Source: Sipunculus nudus
Lineage: Eukaryota > Annelida > Sipuncula > Golfingiida > Sipunculidae
NCBI GenBank assembly: GCA_026874595.1
Contig: CM049310.1
Location: 49,691,558-49,755,557, forward strand
Length of the DNA stretch: 64,000 bases
Direction of reading: 5' to 3'
Positions 1 to 12,100 of the stretch are shown one piece after another (the stretch's first letter is position 1; the number at the start of each line of letters is the position of its first letter). The notes under the pieces are model-generated. The model saw nothing but the letters and a program-made list of their open reading frames with translations. It was not told the DNA's origin and did not search any database. The position numbers and the translations under genes were made by a program.

Positions 1-194
1 TTGTACCACATCATTGTTTAGGATCAGTTTGGTCTCATCGTGATAAAAAGGGCATGAATGCCCCAACAGTATATGCTACCGTCAACCAGTTCAATGCCGT
101 GTCTTATCGTGTTATATCCACCGTGCTTAAAAATGTTCACCTGCAGCCAGCCCAGAGGGCAAAGGTCATCGAGCAATGGCTCGAAGTTGCCCAG
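1..194 (+). CDS. RGL: RGL exon: mid RasGEF domain
   Basis: The reading frame has codons starting at positions divisible by three, is open from the first base, and encodes [15 protein letters not shown] followed by [13 protein letters not shown] and [13 protein letters not shown]. These are the conserved helices of the CDC25-type exchange domain, where family members have CLG.W..RDK and R..V.E.WI.VA. The exon ends in phase 0 at CAG with donor GTTTGT. Its 5' boundary is outside the window. Confidence 0.93.
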
Positions 195-3100
195 GTTTGT
201 TTTCACTGGTCAAAGTAAAACAAAATGTATATTTGCATGGATGTGTTAAGTGAGCACATCTTTTATGAATGTCTTGAGACATTGCTTCTGATTTGTAAAA
301 CAAACTCTTGAGACGTGGCTTCTGATCAGTAAAAACTTAAATGTTGCCATAAGAGATGACTGTTCTACAGCCAATGAAATGCAGTGATTTAATAAATGTA
401 GCCAGTCTGTGTTAATGCACCTGACCGATAATATATAACAAAATATTAATGAAAATTTTCAATCAGTTTCTGTAATATGTATATTTTTTGTAGAATTAAT
501 TTCTAATTAATATACCTGATCAACTAGTTCATGTTCTGTATAATTATTATGATGATCAAAGTAATGAAACATTTGTAGATACCCAGCAGTGTTTAAACTT
601 CTATTTCATATTTTCTTATGAATATCTTCTTTCAGGAACTGCGATATTTGAAAAACTTTTCTTCACTGAAAGCAATAATCTCTGGCCTTCAGTCCAACCC
701 AGTGTACAGGCTGAGACAGGTCTGGTTCGCTGTCAGTAGGTGAGAATGTTTATCTTAAATTTCACCTTCAGCTAATCATGTAAGAAGCATTACCTGATTT
801 TTATAACCTTCTCAAATCAAATGCAATGATGTCTAGGTATCGGAATCAGTTAAATTTAAAATATATACCAGGTGCAACTAAACAAATCTTGATTTGAAGG
901 TGTCGACTCAGGAAAATGATATTTTAATGAAAAGCTCACCTAGTTGTGAGTCATAAGTTCACAAGCAGTGTCATTACATATAATGAGAACTAATAGAAAG
1001 AAAACTTAATATGCAGAACAATAGGACCAATTAGCTCTAGCATTTGCATTGGCATTTCCATATAAAACGATGTAGTAATAATGTAACCTCATTTCTGTGA
1101 GCTAGCATTTGATAAATTTCTACCATAGGCAAGTTCATCTGAGCTTCACGACCCATGGGTCCCTTGTTTTTCAACTGGATGTTTGCTCTGCACTGTTGCT
1201 TGCCAACCAGTGACATGAATGAAATAATAACTTATTGATGAATTCAGTGAGGGACTATTTTTTGAGTTTATTGATGCCAGTAACCAAGATACAGGTGAAT
1301 CCTGTAAGAAATGTTGTTTTTGTAAATGAATTCCAAGGCAGATAAACAGAGCAGTCTCCTTAGGTGTTGCTTATCAGATTTGTTAAGGAGACGCCAAGCG
1401 GGTTATCACTAGAACTGTGTTTCCAGGTTATCAGGTGATATTTTATCAGCTGTAGACTGGTCTTTGTATTTGACTGTTTCCGGAGTTATATGTGCCTTAT
1501 CCTTATCTCATAAAAGAATCTGACAAGAATGATATGGATGCTATCTTCATCCTGAGAGATTTTTCTGCAGAAAAAAATATATCAGTAAATGTTGAAAAAA
1601 ATCATGTTATGTTTGCATGCAGTACTGGCCAGAATGTTTCCAATATTTTACAGCAGGGTTTTGCAGTTTCAAAGCAGCTAAACCTAGATTATCTTTATTA
1701 TGTATGTATTAGTGCTAAGAATTGCTTTTAAAATCATAATGGATGATTGAAAAATAAAAACAACCAATTATCAATTATTATCAGATTATTTTATGCACTT
1801 TCTATATTACCTTGACATCTGCTGTATAGTAGTTCCTAAAATGTTGACCCCAGTAAATAGACTGTTTGTACATTGGTATTCATAATGAATCCATCAATCA
1901 TCTCACATCCAAGGTCGACTTGCCTTCAGATGATCATTGGACGTGCAAGGTTCTGTTTTGATTCTGTTCGTTACTTTGTGTTCATATATCTCTAATAGGA
2001 TAAGATTCTTTGCATGTACATACATAATTGTTTTCAATTGATTATGCAAAAATACAATCAGTTTAATTGATTTTGAAAGACTATGACCAATCATTGATTT
2101 AATAAATAATCAGCACACCTCTAGTATGTACAGTTTCTGTTATATAGCATGAGTGGCAGCATTGTAAGGGCCTGCAATTTCTTGTGCCGTTAGTCACAGA
2201 CAGTGAGCTGTCGTTAAAGAGTAGGAATATGTAGATGAATCAATTATGATTTTTAAAGCCTACTTATGTATATTTTGTTATGTCTTGTGTCTGTTACAGG
2301 GAAAGCATAGAAACCTTTGAAGAACTTGCTGAAATCTTCTCTGAACAGAACAACCAGATGATGATCAGAGAAATGTTAGTCAAGGTGGGTGAACTCATGT
2401 TAAATACTCCACGGATTCCCTTTGTTTGTATTCTTAACGGTTTAAGTAAAAAAGTCACACTGTTATACTATAATGGCATTTCGGAAGTTAAAAGCATCCT
2501 GATATGGTACCAGGCTGCTGTATGTTTTGGAATATTGTTAAGGCCAGAAAAAATAAAAGGTATGGTTCTCAGGCAGCACCCGTGTCAGTTTTAACCCCCT
2601 GCATCAAAAATATTTATTTTGAATTTCATCTTTCAAGAAGATAAAATAGTACAATTTTGATAAGATTTCCTTTGTTTAGTAGTGGTCTTACCTGTTAAGC
2701 AAAACATAGTTATTTTAATGATGTTCACTCATCATATGACATTTTAATGACACCCAAAAAACACAACAAAAAAAGGTTAAAACATAAAAAAATTGTCCGT
2801 ATGCACTGATTTCTGAAAAAAGTGCCTGAGAACCATCAGGGTTTTTTTTTTGCCTAATGGATGACTTTTTCCTTTCTATCTCTATATTTGGCTTCATGCT
2901 AATGATGCATGGTAAGAATATTAATAACCCCTATAGTCTGACATCCTCTTGCGATTTTTATTGTGCCAGGCCACAAAATTGCTTCTGCTTTGGAAATTAT
3001 TTATCTAAGATTATATAAATATTAGAAACATACATGAAATTCTGTGTTACTAAAAGAACCAGATCCCTTTCTCATGATTAGCCATCAAAGTATTCACAGT

Positions 3101-6100
3101 TGTCCATAAAATTGTGGATACTTGATCTATTAAGGCCAGAATGTGTAAATGTGATATTATGAAAGTACAGTTTATTTTTTTTTAGATATTTTTATTTCAA
3201 TAATTTGAATGTCTTTCCAGGAAGGAACTGCCAAATATGCAGACCCAGAAAGTGATGCGACCTTGACAATGAAGGGCCATGTGAAACGGAAATCACAAGC
3301 CAACAAAAGAAAATCAATATTTGATAATGTGAGTTTTATAATGGAATTTCTAATCAATTCATGGTACATACCTATGTAATACAGTGACATGTTTTGCAAA
3401 TCATATATTAATGTAAATGGATAATTATTACCATTAATTAAATTTTACTTTAAACCAAGAAAAATTGGCTGTATTTCTCCTTTAGACTTTCAGTCAATTT
3501 TGTCATGTGGAAATCTTCCAGAATAATAATTGTAAAGAACATAAATAAAATCTGTACACCTTCATTGTTAGTAAGGCATTGATTTTACACGTGAGTGTGA
3601 ACACATGTTTAATGATTGAAGTTGTCTTGTTTTGCAGAATGGAGAGGAGGTAATGATATCTTGTAGGGGTCTTTTGTTTGTAACGCCTTTCCATACACCC
3701 TGCTCTTAATGTTACCGTCTTCAGTACTTATTTTATTTAAACTTGCTTATAGCACTTGATAGAAAAATATGATTTATGTTTTAAGTTAACCAGCACTATT
3801 CCTGGCATTATTGTGGTTGGTTTAAATTGATCACATTTTTGTATCAATATTTTTTGTTATTATATTATTAGTAAAAATACTTTTCTCCAAAAAAAACTTT
3901 GTATTTTTATGAAGATAATAATCCCTTTAAATATTGAAGAATATTGATGAACATTGGATGATAGACAAAATATAACTACACCAGGGGTGTGGGTACTAAA
4001 CCATAAATAAATTGGTTAGGTTCTGGCTGGTTATGGAGGGGTTATGGTCTTGGGTTACAATCTGTCAATCAAACGATGAACTTAACCTGACCAGTCACAG
4101 GCAGCAGTATTATCTTACCATTGTGCTATATTTATGAAATATGGTTAGTTAAAATGACAGTCCGCAATATTTATTTTTCTTCGGGTGAAGAACATACATT
4201 TATACTCATAATGGGAACATATGTAAGCGCATACTACTTGAGAAAAGGGTGGATATCTCCCAAAGATATAGAGTCCACCATCTTCATACTATCAAGCCTC
4301 TCTGGGAGCTATGCATTTTCAGACCTTGAATTAGTGAGCCACCCTGGCATCTATTTCATGAATAATGTTTGGGCAGAAGTCACAACTATCAATCAAACCA
4401 AATGTAAACAATGCACTGTTCACATGTCATCTGAGCAAGAAAATGTGCACCAGAAGCACGACAGGTTCAAATGGCTTTATTTGATTGTTCAGATTCTTCA
4501 TGTCCTCCTGGCAGTGCTAAATGTATGGTCTAAAAATAGCACCAGACATGCTCCGGCAGCCACGTGTAACAAGTGTACATGAGTCGTTTGATTGGTTCAG
4601 TTGTCTTGTTCATTATTCATAAAAGAATGGCTTGCTGAATCAAGGTATCTGAAAGCATAGCTACAAGAGGCTTGATAGTATTGAGATGTGATCCAGCAGA
4701 CTCAGCATTACCTCTTTAATTACATATATAAGTAAACCTGAAGGTAATAATATAATCATTTTAAAATTGGTAAAATGGTATCTACTGGCAGCAGGGGCAA
4801 CATGGTTTATTCTTCTCACATAGGTGAAAAGTAACCATCTTAAAATGTGGAGAAAAATGTATATTGTATTAAATATGCATGACATTAGTTGTAGTACTCA
4901 CTAATGAGGGTGACTTAATGTAATTATATAAGGTGTGTTTTATAGATGTGTTTTGACTAGGCTTTCATTGATGTTTAAACGTCTTTCAAGTTAGGTTGTC
5001 ATGCAAATATGATATAATTTGATAAATATAAGGCTAGAGATTTATGTTTCATTGGATCTGTAGACTGCAAGTATATTGTAACAAGAAACGACTCATTATG
5101 CACCCTTTTGGCATCTATGTGTGTTATACATACAGTTACATATATCAGAATATTCTTGCAGCATTGGTGTTTTAGACCAGTCAGAACACTTAATTTCAAA
5201 GTTGCATATGTATTTTCATTTTGATCCTAATTTTAATATCAGTACACAAATACCCTTAAAACATCTGATTGCATATACTATGTCACCTGCAGAAGTTTTT
5301 CATGATATCTTATTTTCAGTGCTGCTATTTTATAATACATGTAAATCAGGACATCTTCAGCATTATGGTTTATGAATGAATAAAAAATATAATTAATTAT
5401 ATTTATTTATCTTATTTTCAGCAAATGCTGGTACCTCAGGGAACCGTACCTTATTTAGGAACATTTCTCAGTGACCTCACCATGCTGGACACAGCCATAC
5501 CAGACAAAACGGATGACGGATTCTTCAACTTCGATAAAAAGAGGAAAGAATTTGAGATCCTTGCTCAGATCCGCCTCCTTCAGTCAGCAGCTCAGATGTA
5601 CCAGATCCGTGCGGATCCTGCTTTTCAGGAATGGTTTTATAGCATACGGATCTACGATGATAAAGAGAGGTATTTTGCACACTAAGCAAAATCTTAAAAA
5701 GAGCTTCACCAATGTTAAATACATTACTTTCATGATGATTATGTAAATAGGCCAAAGTCAAAGAATATTTGTGGATAAAGGATTAGTCAGATAATTCAAA
5801 GATCTTTCCCAACTGACTAGTGCCACCTGCCTGCAGTAACTAGTTAACACTGAGTATTTTAGTCTGTTATATTGACAAGAAAAATCATATTTTATTATTT
5901 CTAAAATGATGAAGTAGAAAAAAAAAATAAACTTTTACCTTTCATGGTAAGGGCTCTGTCAGACCCTCTGGCATCCTGCTATAATTTGCAAATGTAGGCA
6001 TGGACATTGGCCACCAAGCTCCCTCCTCAGATAGATTCCTACCTTCAGACCGTCCTCCAAGTGCTTTTCTGTACATGTTGTATTTCCATGCTCTTATGGA

Positions 6101-9100
6101 AACCTATCTCCCACAAATATGGAAATCCCTAAATGAGGGTGTACACTAGGTACACTCTAAAACCAGATTTCCCAAGTTGCATGTCAGAGTTAATGTATCA
6201 CTATTAAACAAAGTCATGCCTGATCCTACTTATTGATTAGAAGTATTAATATCAAATGTTTGAAAAGTTTGATGAATTGATGGAACCAAGGATAAATAGA
6301 AATCATTGTGTTATCCCAGATTGTTTTGGTCTGATGTTAACTCATGGTTGCTTATATGTCAGCGATATTAATATATTTATCATTTCAGCTATGAACTATC
6401 CTGCGAAATAGAACCAGTCACTCCCTCCACACCCAAAGAGGTGAAAGGTCACAGGAAAAAATCCAGGTACTTTTACAGCCTCCTTCTCTGAAGAATGTGT
6501 CAGAATGTACCTATTTTTTTACCCAAAGGACCTCTGAAGTATAAAAAGCCCCAATAAACTATAAACTATGAGTAATAAATGCCTTTGTATATGGTATAAA
6601 ACAGATAATCTTATAACATTACTTTTCAATATAGATGTCATTAAAAAATTATTACTGAGGATAGATTTAGATTTGGCTAAGCGTGAATCCTGCTGGAAAT
6701 ACTGTATATAGTAACAGTAATGCTCCATAAGCAAAATTAAAACAGTTTGCAGGTAAGAATTAGTTAGATGTTCTTTACAGGTTACAGGCCTCTGAGTTAA
6801 GTCAAGCTCACTTTGGCAAGGGCCATGGTTTAATTGTTTTAGTGACCTGTCTGTATGCAGAATTAAGATTTTCATACAGGACGTACTGTAACTGTCATCC
6901 CCTGGTTACAGGCTGTCGGACCCTACTGGATTACTGCTCGTAAGACGTAGCAGTCTTAGGAACAGTTATACGTAGGTATCCTGCAATGTGCAAAGTTCAC
7001 TGATTAACCACCAGGGGTCTCTGAGGACTAGAATAATGAACTTACTAACACTAAAACTTCAATTGTACAGTGCTTGATATGAAAGGTGAATCCAACAGTA
7101 GCAATTTGTGGTACAAGGTAGATTTTATTTTCATGCACAGTTTATCGCTTATTAAGGAGAAAGAGCATTTAGTTGCTGCACATTTTTCAGCCAAGTGCTT
7201 TTAGAGGTAGCACTGCAATGGTGAGATTGATGTTATAATTGTTTTCCAGCAATGTTGTTGCATTTTTGCTTGAACATGTGTATTGAAGCGTGATGGCATA
7301 ATGGTAAGGATGCTGGAATTGTGACCACAAGGTTTTTGGTTCAAATCCCAACACACCCCCTTTCATGCTAAGACTCTGGGCCAAAAGACTTAACCACAAG
7401 GGTGAGCCCTCTCCACCCAGGAATGAATGGGTACTGGGCATACAGGGGTGGCAAGCAAAATGTACCGTAAAAGTCGTTGCAGAAGTCGCGATTTGTACTA
7501 GGAAATCGAATTCTAAAAAACTAGAATTTTCTAGCAAAGTCGGGGTGCGACTTGTATTACATACTTATCCCGTTTCTGTCAGCTTTCCCGGTACATGGAA
7601 CGACGTCAGTTGAGCGATAATCGGCAATACCTTTAACCAGTGCTTTGTGAAACGTCTTTCCCCAATAATTTACACTTTTAACCATCTCTTATGCTTTATA
7701 TTTTGTGAACTGACGTAATTTTCATTTAATTAACATTAAATGCAAATTTTAAATTTGCCCGGTTCAAGACCTACTCGTTCTGACAAGTCGCCATTCAAGT
7801 GACACTTCCTAATCTGCGTTAATATTATATCATGAGTCAATTTGACGCATATGCCAGTCTGCCGCTCTTTGATGTACATTTTCTTTCCGTTTAACTATAT
7901 GGGTATGCTTTCCATAATGAAAAACTCGCGGTTCCATATCCGTTTATGCATGTAAAGTTGCGTCACATTCAAGCTTGATCCACTACACATACGTCGTGAA
8001 TTCTTTTGCCTGCTCGGTTGATTGCTGAATACCAGCTGACCTTTGAAGCCGTGTAGCGGAAGTTCAAGCCCCGGGTCACCCCTGCAATGACCTTTACATC
8101 CCCATGTCAACTAAGCCTTCCGTGACTGATATCCACAATTATAAACTCTCATATTAAGAACCATTAGGTCACTGTCACCATCTCGTGGTTTTCAAGCGTT
8201 TTGGATAACAATGTTATAACGTTTCACGTGAGCTACAAATATACGATTTGCTTCGAGTGTTACCCGTGTCTCTTTCAGGACGATCGTATGTCCAACAATA
8301 TGGCGGCACGCATTTATTACGGTCAATCGTGCGTTGACGTATTCGTGATTTTTTTTATGAAGACACATTAATCAATACAATGAAATAACAAACACCATAT
8401 AGGTATATATTTTATTTACTTAAAATGCCACATACGCACCTAAATTCCACGGGAACCGGCACAGTTTGGTGTCGTGACGGATCTGGTTCAACATGGCTGA
8501 GTTTGCCATACATCCAAGCCACTTGAATATAATCACTGATAACGATGGAAATTGGGTTTTCCAGATATTATCAAAGAAAAATAAATCATTAGTCCCAGTA
8601 AATATAATATCTGTAAATTCAATTATGTTTATTTTACGTTAACTGACCGGTCAATAAAGCGTTCATTATCCCCCTGTTGACTGACATATATTTCAGTGAT
8701 TTCAGTAATACCGTGCATGTGCCGCGCCTAGATGGTAAGTTGTAACACTTAATTGAAGGGATAATAAATTCAGTTTTAGAGCCCATTTAAGAAATTAGGT
8801 GAATAAATTCAAACTGAATTATTCTTTCCATCTTTCAGTTGTCTTAAGTCAGTTCAAATCATGCCCAATGCGTCGGATTGGAACTCGTCACGCGTACGCA
8901 AACTAATCATAGTCTAATGAATCCACCCTACGTTTGACGATCTTTAACAATTTAAAGAGTTGCTCGATTGTAATAGTATTTTGCCTCAGACTCTTTTAGT
9001 TTATTAATACAGTCATTTAACTTGATATTTGCATTCTAATGTTACTTAACCTAGTAAGAAACGGCAACAAGGACATCGTTTCACAGCACAAAATTGTTAT

Positions 9101-12100
9101 CCGACGCAGCTGACTTTGGCACTGTACAAATCTTACCTGACAATTGAACCCCGACTTTATATGTTAAGATTCTGTTGTTATTCCTTAAATATAAGCATTG
9201 TATTAAAGCTGTCCAATTATTTTTACGTTTATATGGTTAATCTAGTTTATAAACCACAAAAGTACAACGGGGACGTTGGTTGTAGTCTTGCATCGCAAGG
9301 AATGATACTCAAATTCCAAATGTATCAGGTGGTTGGGACGCCTCCGAAGTCTGGGTGCGACCTATATTATGGACTTTTCCTGAAACTAAACTTGAACGGC
9401 TATTCCCCAGGGGGATCCTAAAAGTCAGGGTGCGACTTGTAATAAGGATGCAACTTCTGCAACGACTTTTACGGTAGAATGAATAACTTTATTGTACCTG
9501 CAAAAGACGAGTGTTACTGGGTGTATGCTCCCCCCGGGGAACTGAGAGAAGCTACAAGAATGAACAGGCCCAATACCAATAAGGCAAAGTGTGAAGTCAA
9601 ATGAGACTTACAGAGTGATATCTGACTATAATGCCAACCTTTAACTCTACATTTATTGTAGTGAAAGAGAGCCTTTTTAATTTACAGTTCAGAATGACAA
9701 GGTTTATCATGCCAACTTTGTATTTATTGTTCCCTGCTTCTGTGGCCTTTGCGGAACGGGGGACATTGATTTAGGTTTCTCTGTCCCTCTATCTGTCCAT
9801 CTGTCAGGTTTTCATTTTCTTAAATATTGTCCAATTTCATTCAAATTTGGGTCAGTGAATGCTCTAATGCATACCTTGGTTGGGATTGATTTTGGAGTGT
9901 CTGTCAGAAAATTTATTATCACCAGCTCCATAACAAACAAAAATTTTCCCTTTGGTTCCCAATTTACAACAAAATTTATAACATATTAAGACATCTTTAG
10001 GGGACAATGAAAACTAAAACACAGGCACTATGACAAGTGGAGACATCTTCAGGGGAAAATAAAAACTAAAACATATTTAGAAGGCAAGCATGAAGATCAC
10101 AGGAAGCTAAGTAACAAGATGAGGAAGCGGGGGACATAAATTCCACGAATTTGCTTGTTATTTACTTATTTAACAAATTTAGTGCAATATTATATTTTGA
10201 ACTTAAAGGTCAAATGAAAGAAGATCTTTATCTGATTTTCATGATCTTTGTGTGTTCAAGTTTCTGTGTCTGATCAGGTGATTACAGTATGAGGAGTGGT
10301 TATTATGTATTTTGTTTATATTCAGCTTAAATATTTCAGATAATTTAAAAGCATTAAAGCTAAAATAAATGGAGTAATGTATGGGCAGAAATAATATAGT
10401 TGGGATATCTCCAGCTAGTGGTAGAGGACTGCCAGACAAAACAACAAATTGGGAGGAAAGCTAGATAAACAAAAAGACAAATTGATAGAAAAGAAAGTAT
10501 GATTTGGGTGTCTTTGAATTATGACTGTTGGTCAGACTCTTTAAAGCTGAAAAAAGCTTGAATTTTACAAATATATTTATGGTTTTCCGAGTATCTCACC
10601 TACCCTTAACTTACTTTTCCACAAACTTTAATTCTTTAATCTCCAGGTAAAACTTTTTTAATATCCATAAAAATATAGTAACGAAAGGTGATAAGGTATT
10701 TTGAATGACCAGAAAATATTGGAACTTGGCATCAAAGGGTTAATTTTAATCTTCTTAATGATAACATAGTGAGCAAAGGTAGTACTAACTTATTTAAAAA
10801 AACAATACTTGGTTTAGAGAGATAACATCCATAGTTTGAGAACATAAAATTGCCCTGGATTAAGTAAGATCAGTCATTTACCAGTAGGTGTTATATTTAA
10901 AATTGCTTCATTTGAACATAGCTAAACATATTACTATTTTACTAAAAATAATAATATTAGCTTATGATATTCTGACCTGAAAATAGTTGTGATATTTTGA
11001 TGGTAGATTTGATAGGTAATGAACTTCTAGAAATTTAACACAAACACACAACTAAAAGAATATTTATCAATTAAGCAGCATTTGATTAAATACACCATGG
11101 GTAGTAAACATATAAAAATATTTTCTGAGTCTGTGCATTTTTAAATCATTGAAAAATCAGAAGTTCCCCGATTTCTTCTCTAGTCTATCGAAGTCTATCA
11201 CCAGCTATTCTTTATGTTATTACAGTTATATCAGTTATACATCTTTATCATATACTATGTGTTTACAGTTTGGGATTTTTCTCACCACGGAAGCCACAGG
11301 ACCCTGATTCTTATTCTGCAGTCTCAGTGGCCTCCCAAGACAGCCTTGGAACTGCCGAGGAGCGAATCAGCATCGCCAGCGCCCCTGACTTGTTGTCTCC
11401 ACCAAGGACGCGGGTAGGTTAACGCACTGTCACCATCAAATCTTAGAGTACAGCTGCCCACATTCTCATGTTTGGTCACTGATTTTAAGATATAACTGGA
11501 GTTCCTACTGTAACACATCTTTTAAAGCATTCTGCACACACAGTTCATTGGGATCTCCTGTGAGGAGTTAAGTTTATGAGAATCCCCATACGATTGGTTT
11601 AGAGGTAGATGCATAGAGTTTATGAGAACCAATTCTGATTGGTGTAGAGAAAGGTGAATAAAGTTTATAAGAGCCCCTATCTGATTGGTTTATAGGTAGA
11701 TGTATAAAGTTTATGAGAGCCTCCATCTGATTGGGTTATCGATATATGAATGAATTCTATGAGAATCTTCATCTGATCAGTATTGAGATAGCTGAATAGA
11801 GTTCATGAGAGCCCCTATCTGATTTGTGTATAGGTAGTTGAATAGTATATATGAGAGCCCTTATCTGATTGGTTTAACCATAGATGATTCTGCTAATCAA
11901 ATATCCTAAGTAGCGTGGCATGTTTTTGCATCTACTGTGTGATGCAAATGAAGGTAAAGGCCAAGGAGGTTAATTTACATAGATCCCTGTCGAATTTGCA
12001 TTGATGTTCATGCTTTTTTGGTGGCAGTAACTCTCCCACTTAACATTTGGAGTGAGAAAAAAATGGAGGCTGGATGATTCAGGCTTACTAACCTGTTGGC

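Larger units (their letters stand above)
195..5421 (+). other. RGL introns, first block
   Basis: This is AT-rich intronic sequence between the exons listed for 1-5669. Apart from the MITE copy at 2540-2856 and a 153-codon open frame at 4121-4582 with no recognised homology, I see no feature here. Confidence 0.7.
6467..11268 (+). other. RGL intron holding a nested SINE/transposon
   Basis: This is the largest RGL intron. It holds a tRNA-derived SINE (7281-7462 and 9477-about 9600) interrupted by a 2,014-bp inverted-repeat element, and a dispersed repeat at about 9715-10150. The stretches 6467-7280 and 10151-11268 show nothing I recognise. Confidence 0.7.

Noticed and set aside
58-249. 63-codon + strand frame at the left edge
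   Set aside because: It is in a different frame from the RasGEF exon, whose translation matches the family clearly.
7285-7360. tRNA gene candidates (also at 14620, 45210, 58850 and 60490)
   Set aside because: A- and B-box-like words are present, but the acceptor stems do not close and SINE bodies follow, so these are SINE heads, not functional tRNA genes.
8493-8645. ATG GCT GAG frame in good start context, a possible alternative first exon of RGL
   Set aside because: It lies inside the 2,014-bp inverted-repeat element, has no convincing donor and stops after about 50 codons.
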